64,000 nt of DNA, from NCBI GenBank assembly GCA_002030045.1, contig LQBI01000001.1, positions 207,538 through 271,537 of the forward strand, in the 5' to 3' direction. Below the pieces are notes generated by a model. It searched no databases. It saw only the letters and a list, made by a program, of their open reading frames with translations, and was not told the DNA's origin. The position numbers were made by a program, and so were the translations under genes. Positions 1 through 10,117 of this stretch are shown here, piece by piece. Origin of the DNA: Candidatus Aegiribacteria sp. MLS_C (GTDB lineage Bacteria > Fermentibacterota > Fermentibacteria > Fermentibacterales > JCC-6). Positions within the stretch are counted from its first letter, which is position 1; the number at the start of each line of letters is the position of its first letter.

Positions 1-1804
<1,804 letters not shown>

Positions 1805-1814
1805 CACCTTTTCG

Positions 1815-1844
1815 TTGACTTTCACGGGGAAAATCGGATATTAT
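1815..1844 (+). promoter_or_regulatory. Sigma70-type promoter for the CarD-like gene
   Basis: TTGACT (1815-1820), an 18-bp spacer and TATTAT (1839-1844), predicting transcription from about 1851 and a leader of about 22 nt. The upstream in-frame ATG at 1843 lies inside the -10 box, which supports the start at 1873. Confidence 0.6.
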
Positions 1845-1872
1845 GCTGAATATTGTTATACCGGGAGGACGG

Positions 1873-2484
1873 ATGAAGTATACCATCAACGGCAAGGTCG
1901 TCGATCCGATTCATGGAGCTGGTGTAATTACGGAGATCTCCAAGCAGAAAATATCCGGAGAGATGTGCGAATGCGTGGTGATCGAGATAGTGGTGGGCAA
2001 GAAAAGGGTGCTCGTTCCCGTGGATAACCTGGACGAGGCGGAGCTTCGGCCGGTCGTCAGCCCGGCTGAACTCGAGGATGCCCTTCAGGAACTCTTTCTC
2101 GAGGCCGATGAACTCCCCAAGGACTGGCGCAGGAGGATCGAAAAGCTTAAGGACAGGGTACATTCCGGAGAACCCCAAAAGGTCGCCAGGGCCATAAGGG
2201 ACATCATAGCCCGATCTGTGATCAACAAGATGAACCCCTCGGAGAAGAGGGTGCTGAACGAAGCGATCAGCGTTCTGGCCGGCGAGGTCGCGCTGGTCAA
2301 GAACATAAGGAGCGATGCTGCCAAGGAGCTGGTCAAGAGGTCCGCACAGAAGGGGGTCCAGCAGAACGTGGAATCCGAGTCCGAAGAAAAAAGGAAAGCC
2401 TCGAAGAAGGAACCCGCTGAAGGAGAGAAGCCTGCCGGAAAGAGTGAGACGGATTCCCTCGACGAGGAGGACTTCGAGGATTGA
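1873..2484 (+). CDS. CarD/CdnL-like transcription regulator
   Basis: 203 aa. The N-terminal 70 residues match the CarD_CdnL_TRCF RNA-polymerase interaction domain: GKVVDPIHGAGVITEI, then VVGKKRVLVPVDNLDEAELRPVVS. The helical middle (about 75-165) fits the DNA-binding half. The last 40 residues are a charged Lys/Glu tail not typical of the family. Members bind the RNAP beta subunit and stabilise open complexes, often at rRNA promoters. GGGAGG at 1863-1868 precedes ATG 1873, and a promoter lies at 1815-1844. The next gene, hflX, starts 56 nt downstream. Confidence 0.8.
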   Translation: MKYTINGKVVDPIHGAGVITEISKQKISGEMCECVVIEIVVGKKRVLVPVDNLDEAELRPVVSPAELEDALQELFLEADELPKDWRRRIEKLKDRVHSGEPQKVARAIRDIIARSVINKMNPSEKRVLNEAISVLAGEVALVKNIRSDAAKELVKRSAQKGVQQNVESESEEKRKASKKEPAEGEKPAGKSETDSLDEEDFED

Positions 2485-2540
2485 GTAGCCCCGGACATTC
2501 CGCCTGCCATAACTGCGAAACGGTCCGGTGACAGTCACCC

Positions 2541-3854
2541 GTGAATGAGACGACATCCATCGAAAAAGGGCTCGAGAGGGTACTCCTGGTCAGGGCTTTC
2601 ATTGGCGACGAGCCGGATGAGGACCACTCCCGGGGAGAGATGAGGGCCCTCGTTGAATCAGCGGGGGGGACGGTGGCGGCCGAGAAGTCCCAGAGGAGAG
2701 CTTCCCCCGACGCGAAACTGTTCATCGGCAGGGGGAAGGCATCGGAACTCAGGGAGACTGCGCTGCGCGAGGGCATTTCCACCATCGTCTTCGATCACAG
2801 CCTATCCTCCGGTCAGGTCTCAAGACTCGAGGAGGCCACCGACTGCAAGGTGATTGACAGAACGGAGCTGATACTGGCCATCTTCGCCGACAGGGCAAGG
2901 ACCAGGGAGGCGAAACTCCAGATTGAGCTGGCACAGCTGAAGTATTCTCTTCCCAGACTGTCGGGGATGTGGCACCATTTCTCCAGGCTGGGGGCCGGAA
3001 TTGGTACAAGAGGTCCCGGTGAGACCCAGCTGGAGATCGACCGGAGAAGGGCCAGGGCAAGGATCGCCCTCCTGGAAGAGCGGATCGGTGAGGTGGAATC
3101 CCGATGGCGAATAGTCTCGGAAGGCCGGAGGGGCATGTTCAATATCACGATAGTTGGGTACACCAATGCCGGGAAGAGCACCCTCCTCAACACCCTCTGC
3201 GGTACGGGGCTCTTCACTGCGGACAAACCCTTCGCCACCCTCGACACCACTTCCAGGAGACTGGAACTCCCCGACGGCTCAAGCGTGCTCATATCGGATA
3301 CCGTGGGCTTCATCGAAAGGCTTCCGGAGACCCTGGTGGCAAGTTTTCACACGACGCTGGACGTGGCCCGCACTGCGGACCTCCTTCTCGTAGCGGTGGA
3401 CAGGTCCAGTCCCTGCAGGGGGATGCACATGAACGCGGTCAGGCGTACTCTGGACAGGATCGGTGTGGACGAATCAACTCCCAGGCTGACGGTCTGGACG
3501 AAGTGCGACCTGGTGAAAGACCCGGTCGACCCTCGAAGCGGCGTGTCCGTCTCCTCCCTCACTGGAGAAGGGATCGAAGGACTCCTCGCCACCGTGATGC
3601 GGTACCGGGACAGCTCGCTGGACTGGTTCGAGCTTGAGATGGAGTACCACGACAGCAGCATGATCAACTGGCTTTACACGAACTGCGTTGTGAGGAATGT
3701 TACCGATAGCGGTGAGGATTCCACAACCAGGATCGTTGCCGGAGCCCTCAGAGGCTACGAATCCGTCGAGGGGAGGCTGGAGGGATCCGGTCTGGTGAGG
3801 AGGATCGCCCGTCTGCCCGGGCCATGGACGGACGATATCGGCGGAGAGAGTTGA
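2541..3854 (+). CDS. hflX: Ribosome-associated GTPase HflX
   Basis: 437 aa, normal for the family. HflX binds the 50S subunit and splits stalled or hibernating ribosomes using GTP. The glycine-rich HflX signature GAGIGTRGPGETQLE is at 151-165. The G domain has the P-loop GYTNAGKST (206-214), G3 as DTVGF (253-257) and G4 as TKCD (320-323, NKxD class). The N-terminal domain contains the family's KLFIGRGKASEL and VIDRTELIL motifs. GTG start at 2541. The stop (3852-3854) is followed two bases later by the next start, so expression is probably coupled. Confidence 0.95.
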   Translation: MNETTSIEKGLERVLLVRAFIGDEPDEDHSRGEMRALVESAGGTVAAEKSQRRASPDAKLFIGRGKASELRETALREGISTIVFDHSLSSGQVSRLEEATDCKVIDRTELILAIFADRARTREAKLQIELAQLKYSLPRLSGMWHHFSRLGAGIGTRGPGETQLEIDRRRARARIALLEERIGEVESRWRIVSEGRRGMFNITIVGYTNAGKSTLLNTLCGTGLFTADKPFATLDTTSRRLELPDGSSVLISDTVGFIERLPETLVASFHTTLDVARTADLLLVAVDRSSPCRGMHMNAVRRTLDRIGVDESTPRLTVWTKCDLVKDPVDPRSGVSVSSLTGEGIEGLLATVMRYRDSSLDWFELEMEYHDSSMINWLYTNCVVRNVTDSGEDSTTRIVAGALRGYESVEGRLEGSGLVRRIARLPGPWTDDIGGES

Positions 3855-3856
3855 GG

Positions 3857-4294
3857 ATGTACGAAGACGCTGAGGTCAGGGACCTGAAGGAGAACCTGGA
3901 GGAGAGGCTCAGGAGCCTGAGCGCACTCTACTCCAGCGACCTCATTTCGCAGAATACCCTTTCTTCCCAGTTGCTGGAACTCCTCTCCACCAGGGAAGCC
4001 AAGACCTTCTGGGACCTCACCATGAAGAAGGACATGACCGCAAGAAGGATGCTGACCATGCTGGAGGATCCTGACCAGTGGGAGCAGGACGCCTCCTCAC
4101 CGGAGGAGGATAGGGAGAAGATACTCCGGAACAGGCTCTCCAGCGTATTCCTGTCCGAGGAGGAACCATCCTCCCTCGTCCTCGAGAAACTCCTCGACAC
4201 GGCGAGCCTCCCTCATTTCGAATCCATTGTGTTCACCAGGAATGTCAAGCAGCAGACCAAGAAGTCCGGCGCAAGGCTCAGCGTTCTTGACTGA
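3857..4294 (+). CDS. Small acidic helical protein of unknown function
   Basis: 145 aa, not recognised. It is rich in Glu, Leu, Ser and Lys, predicted mostly helical, with no signal peptide, membrane segment, Cys pair or catalytic motif. The first 60 residues (LKENLEERLRSLSALY) could form a short coiled coil. ATG 3857 has GGAGAG at 3843-3848 with 8-nt spacing; an upstream in-frame ATG (3824) lies inside hflX without such a site. Its position right after hflX (2-nt gap) suggests a shared transcript. No function is proposed. Confidence 0.7.
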   Translation: MYEDAEVRDLKENLEERLRSLSALYSSDLISQNTLSSQLLELLSTREAKTFWDLTMKKDMTARRMLTMLEDPDQWEQDASSPEEDREKILRNRLSSVFLSEEEPSSLVLEKLLDTASLPHFESIVFTRNVKQQTKKSGARLSVLD

Positions 4295-4356
4295 GCCCGG
4301 TCGGTTTTGAAGACCTGCGGGTCTCCGACCGTTCCGGACCCATCTCTGGAGGCGCA

Positions 4357-5298
4357 TTGAAGAAGACCCTGCTGAACGTTCTGGGGCTGCTGCTTACGCT
4401 GGTGGCCTCGTATTACATCGCGGTCTCGTTCATCGAGGGATCGAGAGAGGCCGGAGGTGTGGCCAAACTACTCAGGTTCGATCCCTGGCTCTTCGTTCTC
4501 TCGTTCATAATCATGCTCCTCCACCTCCTCGCCGCAGCCTGGTCCTGGATGCTGGTATGCGGGGTCGCGGGCGCAGGCATAACCTTCAGACAGGCATTCA
4601 GCGTTCATTTCCTGGCCCAGGTGGGGAAGTACATTCCCGGAAAAGTATGGGGAGCGGTTGGGAAGATAGGTCTCTCCAGAAAGATAGGGATGACCAGGAC
4701 CCAGACCGGTCATGCCCTCGTACTGGAGACCCTTCTGATACTCGCCGGCTGTCTGATCATGTCCCTGCCCGTCATTCCTCTGGCGGCGGAGAGAGTGGGA
4801 TTGGGAAGCACGGCGGGAATACTCCTGGTGGCCGCTTCGGCCGCCGCGGTACTCCTGACGGCGCATCCCGGGGCCTTCGGCAGGTTCCTGAGGCTTGCCG
4901 GGAAACTGTCCGGCCGGAAACTCGACCTCCAGGATCCCGGTTTTTCCAGGGTCCTGGTTCTGCTTCCCGTTTATCTGGTGATGTTCCTGCTCGAAGGGGT
5001 CGCCTTCGTTCTGCTTGCACGGAGTTTCGGCATGGGGCTGCCCTTCTGGCCCGGCGTCTTCATCCTTCCCACTGCGGTGGGCATCGGATTCCTTGCTGTC
5101 TTCTCGCCCGGCGGACTGGGCATCCGCGAGTTATCGATGGTCTGGCTGATAGGAGCGGTGATGACTGCTGTGGAACCCGGTCAGGCGTCACTGATATCGA
5201 TAGCCGCGAGACTGTGGATCACGCTGGGTGAGGTTGCCGCCTTCCTGCTGGCCATAGCCTGGTGGGGTTCCAGGTTCAGCCTGGACCTCAGACGCTGA
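4357..5298 (+). CDS. Lysylphosphatidylglycerol-synthase-TM / UPF0104 (flippase-like) integral membrane protein
   Basis: 313 aa with about eight hydrophobic helices, the pattern of the LPG_synthase_TM / AglD-like UPF0104 family. The family hallmark FLAQVGKYIPGKVWGAVGKIGLSRK is visible around 87-111, and GIGFLAVFSPGGLGIRELSM around 245-264 matches the second conserved block. Members include the flippase part of MprF and proteins next to glycosyltransferases. The substrate here cannot be told. The start is TTG 4357 with GGAGG at 4348-4352. The stop abuts the stop of the convergent DUF4282 gene in a TGATCA palindrome. Confidence 0.82.
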   Translation: MKKTLLNVLGLLLTLVASYYIAVSFIEGSREAGGVAKLLRFDPWLFVLSFIIMLLHLLAAAWSWMLVCGVAGAGITFRQAFSVHFLAQVGKYIPGKVWGAVGKIGLSRKIGMTRTQTGHALVLETLLILAGCLIMSLPVIPLAAERVGLGSTAGILLVAASAAAVLLTAHPGAFGRFLRLAGKLSGRKLDLQDPGFSRVLVLLPVYLVMFLLEGVAFVLLARSFGMGLPFWPGVFILPTAVGIGFLAVFSPGGLGIRELSMVWLIGAVMTAVEPGQASLISIAARLWITLGEVAAFLLAIAWWGSRFSLDLRR

Positions 5299-5589
5299 TC
5301 ACTCGCTCCCGGTTATCCTCTCCGTGTTCTCGTGAATCCTGAACAGCACTATGGCGATCTCCATCCAGGTCCTCACCAGGATGAGGTACAGGAGGACCGC
5401 CACCGGACCAAGGCCCAGGGCCGCAAGGCCGATGGTGGTGTTCGTCATGAATCCGTAGATGACGCCTCCGACATAACCCAGCACCATCAGGACAACCACG
5501 AGGACGTAAAGGAACCTTATTATCTTCGGGAACACGAAACTCTCGAAGGAGAAGTCGAGGAGTGAACCGAAGAACCCTTTCCCTGAAAT
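5299..5589 (-). CDS. DUF4282 membrane protein, probable ATT start
   Basis: The family's conserved N-terminus (F..LFDFSF..FV.PKIIK.LYVL) appears here as GFFGSLLDFSFESFVFPKI followed by IRFLYVL, then two hydrophobic helices and the family's RTWMEIAIVLFRIHENTE end. The only ordinary start in frame is GTG at 5535, which would remove the conserved LDFSFESF block. Upstream in frame are ATC (5592) and ATT (5589), with AAGGGAG just before them. I therefore extend to ATT 5589 (96 aa); GTG 5535 (78 aa) is the fallback. It is an inner-membrane protein of unknown function. Confidence 0.72.
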   Translation of the reverse strand: MSGKGFFGSLLDFSFESFVFPKIIRFLYVLVVVLMVLGYVGGVIYGFMTNTTIGLAALGLGPVAVLLYLILVRTWMEIAIVLFRIHENTERITGSE

Positions 5590-5602
5590 GATGCTCCCTT
5601 CT

Positions 5603-6346
5603 TCAGTAGAGTGTTTCCATGTACTCGCCTGACTCGCCCAGTTCCTCCAGAACCAGGACGGCCGAATCGGCGTATGTCCCGTCCGGTGACAGGAGCAGGT
5701 ACCTCCTCATTGCGTCTTCAGCTCTCATGTAATCCTCCCAATCGAGGTAGACCTTCGCCAGTTCCCAGCAGGCCGGGGAGTAGCCGGCGTCCGCCGCCGG
5801 AACGAGAAGGTCCCTGGCCTCATGGCCCCTTCCCGAGCGCCTGTGCACTGATGCCAGGAGGACCAGGGATTCCAGGGCTGTATCCCCTCCATGGTCCACT
5901 CCCCTGGAGAACCAGTTGCCGGCCTCATCAAGATCTTCCAGCTCCAGTCTTGTCCGGCCGCAGAGCAGCCATACATCGGGATCCCCGGGGGACAGGTCGA
6001 AGGCGCTGTCCGCCATCGACACGGCGCTGTCGGGTCTTCCCGTATCAAGGAACAGTTCCGCCATCCGGCTGTAACCCCTGGGGTCCTCCGGGCATTCCCG
6101 CATGTATCGGCGGTAGTATTCCTCGGCTGCGGTCCATGAGGATCTCCTGGCGCTGACCATGCCAAGACCGAGGAGAGCCTCACTGTACTCAAGCCCTGTC
6201 TCCAGAGCGGACTGGAACTCCTCCTCGGCCTGTTCGAGCAGACCCTGCTGGAGCATCGCCATTCCCGTCTCCAGGTGCAGCCTGGCCGTCAGTTCCTCCA
6301 TGTCCATCGAACCGGACAGGGATAATAACGCAAGCATCAGGGTCAT
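5603..6346 (-). CDS. Secreted TPR-repeat protein
   Basis: 247 aa. The short hydrophobic start MTLMLALLSLSGS looks like a signal peptide. Tetratricopeptide repeats fill residues 20-230: LETGMAMLQQGLLEQAEEEF, EALLGLGMVSARRSSWTAAE, DPRGYSRMAELFLDTGRPDS, DVWLLCGRTRLELEDLDEAG and so on. ATG 6346 was chosen because GGAGG lies just before it and a promoter lies at 6377-6405. The longer reading frame runs backward through lpdA's start and is not credible. It probably scaffolds periplasmic or outer-membrane partners, which are unknown. Confidence 0.78.
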   Translation of the reverse strand: MTLMLALLSLSGSMDMEELTARLHLETGMAMLQQGLLEQAEEEFQSALETGLEYSEALLGLGMVSARRSSWTAAEEYYRRYMRECPEDPRGYSRMAELFLDTGRPDSAVSMADSAFDLSPGDPDVWLLCGRTRLELEDLDEAGNWFSRGVDHGGDTALESLVLLASVHRRSGRGHEARDLLVPAADAGYSPACWELAKVYLDWEDYMRAEDAMRRYLLLSPDGTYADSAVLVLEELGESGEYMETLY

Positions 6347-6376
6347 GTCCTCCGCCCTTCCCGAAGTGTTCGACTT

Positions 6377-6405
6377 ATCATATCTTCCCAGGTCCTGTTC
6401 GTCAC
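6377..6405 (-). promoter_or_regulatory. Promoter for the TPR gene
   Basis: On the minus strand GTGACG (6405-6400), a 17-bp spacer and TATGAT (6382-6377) give a predicted start near 6370 and a leader of about 24 nt. It sits in the divergent gap with lpdA. Confidence 0.45.
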
Positions 6406-6437
6406 ATGTCAAACAATCCTGAGACAGGGGATCCTCC

Positions 6438-7796
6438 ATGGACAGATACGACCTTGTGATAATCGGCGGCGGCCCCGCCGGATATGTGCCCGCAATAAGG
6501 GCGGCCCAGATGGGAAGATCGGTTGCGGTCATCGAGGAGTGGGACATCGGCGGCACCTGTCTGAATCGTGGCTGCATACCGACCAAGACGCTTGTATCCA
6601 GCACCGAGCTTCTTCGGGCCGCCGCTGATGCAAGGAGGTTCGGGCTCGAGGGCGGACTGGCTTTTTCATGGGAAGCCCTTTCCAGGCGCCGGGAACTGGT
6701 GGTGAATAGGCTCAGGAAAGGAGTGGAGGCTCATCTGAAGGAACTCGGCGTCGCCACCTTCCAGGAGCACGGGGAGATCCTCGGATCCGACAGGGTAAGG
6801 GCCGGAGGGAAGACCCTGGAAGCCTCCAGAGTGATCCTGTCACCCGGTTCCGTGTCGATAAGACCCGGCCCCTTCGCATCGGACGGAGTGGATACCAGCA
6901 GGGAGGTCCTGGAATGGTCCACGCTGCCGAAGAGCCTGATCGTGGTCGGGGGAGGCGTCATAGGCTGCGAGTTCGCATCGATCTTCTCCAGTCTCGGCGT
7001 CAAGGTCGACATACTTGAGATGCTGCCGGGCATCCTGCCCGGAGTGGACGCCGACGTGCGGCAGGTAGTGGAGAGGTCTCTGAAGAAGTCCGGTGTGGGA
7101 ATAACCACCGGCAGTGCCGCCAGGGACGTCAGCGGCTCCGGGGGTTCATTGTCAGTGGCCCTGGAGAACGGCAGCGTATTCACGGCTGAGAGGATACTGG
7201 TATCGGTGGGCCGCAGGGCGAGGACCGGCGACCTGGGACTGGATGCTGCCGGTATAAAGTACGATGGATCAGGAATATACACCGATGAATTCCAGATGAC
7301 GAGCCTGCCCGGAGTGTACGCTGCGGGGGATGTCACCGGCCGCTGGCATCTCGCCCATGCCGGAAGCGCTCAGGCTCTTGCCGCCGTTGACCATATGTTC
7401 GGCAGCGGCGGAAGACGGGTGAATCCGGATGCCATACCGGGCTGCATCTTCACCAGCCCGGAGATCGCCATCGTGGGACCCGGCCAGGAGGAGTGGGAGA
7501 GAAGGGGCGTGCAGGTGGACACAGGCGTGTCTAGATACATCGCCAACGGCAAGGCCGTGGGAATGAACGAGACGGATGGTTTCGTCAAGATCATCGCGAG
7601 GCACTCGGACGGAGTGGTGGTGGGTGTCCAGATAGTAGGCGCCCACGCCAGCAGCCTTGTGGGGCAGGCGGTCATGGCAGTCAATCTGGGGGTCAGGGCC
7701 GTCGATATCGGAAGGATGATCCATCCGCATCCCACCCTCTGCGAGATGTTCATGGAAGCGGGAGAGGCCTTCGGGGCCGGTTCGATCCATGGATGA
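6438..7796 (+). CDS. lpdA: Dihydrolipoyl dehydrogenase
   Basis: 452 aa, slightly short for E3 (about 460-475). It reoxidises dihydrolipoamide with NAD+ in 2-oxoacid dehydrogenase or glycine-cleavage complexes. The FAD site is IIGGGPAGYVPAIRAA (about 8-23); the redox disulfide is GGTCLNRGCIPTK (38-50); the NAD site is VVGGGVIGCEFASI (about 170-183); the second FAD motif is GVYAAGDVTGRWHLAH; the C-terminal His-Glu pair is in HPHPTLCEMFMEA. No E1 or E2 subunit is nearby. mazG starts inside its last codons (8-nt overlap), so the two are coupled. Confidence 0.93.
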   Translation: MDRYDLVIIGGGPAGYVPAIRAAQMGRSVAVIEEWDIGGTCLNRGCIPTKTLVSSTELLRAAADARRFGLEGGLAFSWEALSRRRELVVNRLRKGVEAHLKELGVATFQEHGEILGSDRVRAGGKTLEASRVILSPGSVSIRPGPFASDGVDTSREVLEWSTLPKSLIVVGGGVIGCEFASIFSSLGVKVDILEMLPGILPGVDADVRQVVERSLKKSGVGITTGSAARDVSGSGGSLSVALENGSVFTAERILVSVGRRARTGDLGLDAAGIKYDGSGIYTDEFQMTSLPGVYAAGDVTGRWHLAHAGSAQALAAVDHMFGSGGRRVNPDAIPGCIFTSPEIAIVGPGQEEWERRGVQVDTGVSRYIANGKAVGMNETDGFVKIIARHSDGVVVGVQIVGAHASSLVGQAVMAVNLGVRAVDIGRMIHPHPTLCEMFMEAGEAFGAGSIHG

Positions 7797-8574
7797 TAAA
7801 GGAAGGGATGCAGCGGAAGCCTTCTGCAGGCTCGTGGACACGGTCCGCAGGCTCAGGGGACCCTCCGGATGCAGCTGGGACAGGAAACAGACTGTATCCT
7901 CCCTGACTCCGTTCATGCTCGAGGAGGCCTACGAAGCGGCTGACGCAGCGGCCCGGGGGGACATGGGACTCCTTCGGGCGGAACTGGGCGATCTCCTCCT
8001 GCACGTGGTGATGTCGGCGGTCATCTGCCAGGAGGGTGACCACTTCACCCTCGTGGAAGTCATGGATGGCATCACGGAGAAGCTGGTGAGGCGCCATCCC
8101 CATGTTTTCGGCGTCGGGAGCGACCTTTCACCTGAGGAGGTGGAACGGCAGTGGGAGGCGATCAAGTCCTCGGAGAAGGGGGAAGAGGGTTTCTTCGGGT
8201 CGATCCCCCTCAGCATGCCCGCTCTTCAGACCGCATGGAGAGTACAGCAGAGAGCGTCAGAGGTGGGTTTCGACTGGCCGGATGCAGGTGGAGCGAGGGA
8301 GAAGGTGCTCGAGGAACTCGAGGAGTTCGAGCAGGCGCTGTCGAAGCACGGCAGGGAGGAACAGGAGATGGAGCTGGGCGACCTGTTCTTCAGCCTGGTC
8401 AACTACTACAGGCTTCTGGGTTTTCAGCCGGAGACGGTCCTCAGGGCCAGCAACCTGAAGTTCATCCGCAGGTTCACGAGAATGGAAGGAATACTCAGGG
8501 AAAGGGGTCTCGAGCTGACCGAAGCCGACATGGAAGCCATGGATGACGCCTGGCAGAAAGCCAAGCTGGACTGA
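7789..8574 (+). CDS. mazG: Nucleoside triphosphate pyrophosphohydrolase MazG
   Basis: 261 aa with two MazG domains as in E. coli MazG. MazG hydrolyses (d)NTPs to monophosphates and is a house-cleaning enzyme. Motifs: LRGPSGCSWDRKQTVSSL (about 22-39), LEEAYEAADAA (44-54) with the metal-binding EExxE-type helix, and ELGDLLLHVVMSA (64-76). The second domain has GFDWPDAGGAREKVLEELEE and the EMELGDLFFSLVNYYR metal helix. The start ATG 7789 overlaps lpdA by 8 nt. Its stop and that of the convergent GGDEF gene are one base apart (TGAGTCA). Confidence 0.94.
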   Translation: MDDKGRDAAEAFCRLVDTVRRLRGPSGCSWDRKQTVSSLTPFMLEEAYEAADAAARGDMGLLRAELGDLLLHVVMSAVICQEGDHFTLVEVMDGITEKLVRRHPHVFGVGSDLSPEEVERQWEAIKSSEKGEEGFFGSIPLSMPALQTAWRVQQRASEVGFDWPDAGGAREKVLEELEEFEQALSKHGREEQEMELGDLFFSLVNYYRLLGFQPETVLRASNLKFIRRFTRMEGILRERGLELTEADMEAMDDAWQKAKLD

Positions 8575-8575
8575 G

Positions 8576-9907
8576 TCACTTGCTGTTCTTGTGCTGGTAC
8601 ATCCTCCTGTCGGCCTCGGCCAGGGCCTCCCTGATGGAAAAGCCGGTCTTCGGGTCCCAGTGGGAATGCCCGATCGAGAGGGTGACAGGTCTTCCTATGA
8701 GCCTGATGCTCCTCTCGGCCAGCCTCGAACCTCCGAGTATCCTGTCCCTTACTACCGCCGCGGTCTGACCGGTCTCTATGAGTATCATTATGAACTCGTC
8801 CCCGCCGTACCGGATCAGGTAGTCGGTCTCCCTTACCGAGGACGAGAGGTAGTCCGCCACCTCCCTCAGTATCCTGTCGCCGGCGATGTGACCGTAGAGG
8901 TCGTTTATCTCCTTGAAGCTGTCGATGTCCACCATCAGGAAGCCGATGCTGCTCTCGTACCTCTCCGCCCTGAGTTTCTCCCGGTTGAGGGCTATCTGGA
9001 AGAAGTTCCTGTTGAAAACCCCCGTAAGGGGGTCGTGTATGGCAAGGTTCCTGAGCTTCCTCTCGAGGGTTATTCTGTCGAGGGTTTCCGCTAGGTGCCC
9101 TCCCAGCATCTCCATCATGCTGGTGTCGTCGCCCGAGAAGGCGTCCTTGCTAAGGGAAAGACACTGGAACACCGCCCGGGAGCTTATAGGGATGGAGATG
9201 CCTGACAGATAGCCGTCATCCGGAGAATTTATCACCGGCATGTCTTCGCCGCTCCTGAACTGGAATGTGCGGTTCTCGGCGAAGGTCATTCCAGCAAGTC
9301 CGAAATCAAGTCTGGTCCTGTTGCCCACCCGGCTGCTGAGTTCGGGGGATGCGGCCACCACGGTCAGTATGCCATCCTTCTCGCTGAATATCTGGCACAC
9401 GGCTTCCGGGAGGATCATTCGAGCATAGTCTATCGCCAGCTGGTAGGCCTTCTTCTTCATGGTGCAGGTCTCCAGGCTGGAAGCCGCATCGTGAAGGATA
9501 CGGAGCCTCCGCCTTGCCTGGCGGAGTTCCCAGTCCAGGTGCTTCCTTTCGATGGAATGCCTTATGGTCCTGAGCAGCATGTCCGTATCCAGGCTTCCCT
9601 TAACGAGGTAGTCCTGTGCGCCGGCCTTGATGGCGTCGGTCTCTATCGCCTGGTCGTCTATCTCCGTGAGGACTATTATAGGAACCTTCAACGCGCGCCG
9701 GCCTATCTCAAGCACGGTCTCGTTTCCCCTGCTGTCAGGGAGGTCGAGATCGGTCACTATGACGTCGTATTCAGTCCCGGATACCATTTCAAGGGCTCCT
9801 GAGAGGTTTTCGGCCCTGTCTATGCGGAACTCGCCCGTGGTCTTGTCCAGGGTCTCCCTGAAGGCGCGTGCGTCGTCAGGGTCGTTCTCGATAAGGAGTA
9901 TCCTCAT
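8576..9907 (-). CDS. Response-regulator diguanylate cyclase (REC-GAF-GGDEF)
   Basis: 443 aa. The receiver domain (1-120) has acidic pair E8/D9, phospho-acceptor D53 in VTDLDLPDS, T81 and K103. A GAF-like domain spans about 125-285. The C-terminal GGDEF domain has an intact YGGDEF at 367-372, and the product-inhibition I-site RETD at 359-362 sits five residues ahead. It should make cyclic-di-GMP when phosphorylated. No histidine kinase is adjacent. ATG 9907 is preferred over upstream in-frame codons because the promoter at 9959-9988 covers those. Confidence 0.93.
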   Translation of the reverse strand: MRILLIENDPDDARAFRETLDKTTGEFRIDRAENLSGALEMVSGTEYDVIVTDLDLPDSRGNETVLEIGRRALKVPIIVLTEIDDQAIETDAIKAGAQDYLVKGSLDTDMLLRTIRHSIERKHLDWELRQARRRLRILHDAASSLETCTMKKKAYQLAIDYARMILPEAVCQIFSEKDGILTVVAASPELSSRVGNRTRLDFGLAGMTFAENRTFQFRSGEDMPVINSPDDGYLSGISIPISSRAVFQCLSLSKDAFSGDDTSMMEMLGGHLAETLDRITLERKLRNLAIHDPLTGVFNRNFFQIALNREKLRAERYESSIGFLMVDIDSFKEINDLYGHIAGDRILREVADYLSSSVRETDYLIRYGGDEFIMILIETGQTAAVVRDRILGGSRLAERSIRLIGRPVTLSIGHSHWDPKTGFSIREALAEADRRMYQHKNSK

Positions 9908-9958
9908 TGCGCCCGGAGTACCTTCCTTCCTCGGGGCCGGTCCCGTTAGCATCATGGG

Positions 9959-9988
9959 TAAATAGAACAGCTCCGGTCGTTCCGTCAA
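9959..9988 (-). promoter_or_regulatory. Promoter for the REC-GAF-GGDEF gene
   Basis: Minus strand TTGACG (9988-9983), 18-bp spacer, TATTTA (9964-9959). The predicted transcript starts near 9952, about 45 nt ahead of ATG 9907. Confidence 0.45.
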
Positions 9989-10117
9989 TGGTGCCGGCCC
10001 GGATATTGACTTCGGCCGCTCTCACCATGAATCTTATCGGGTGAAGAGAATCCATTAAGCATGTGTTCGTCATTCTGACCGTCCAGGGAGGAGGAGTTCA
10101 CAGTCAGAGCTGTTCTG

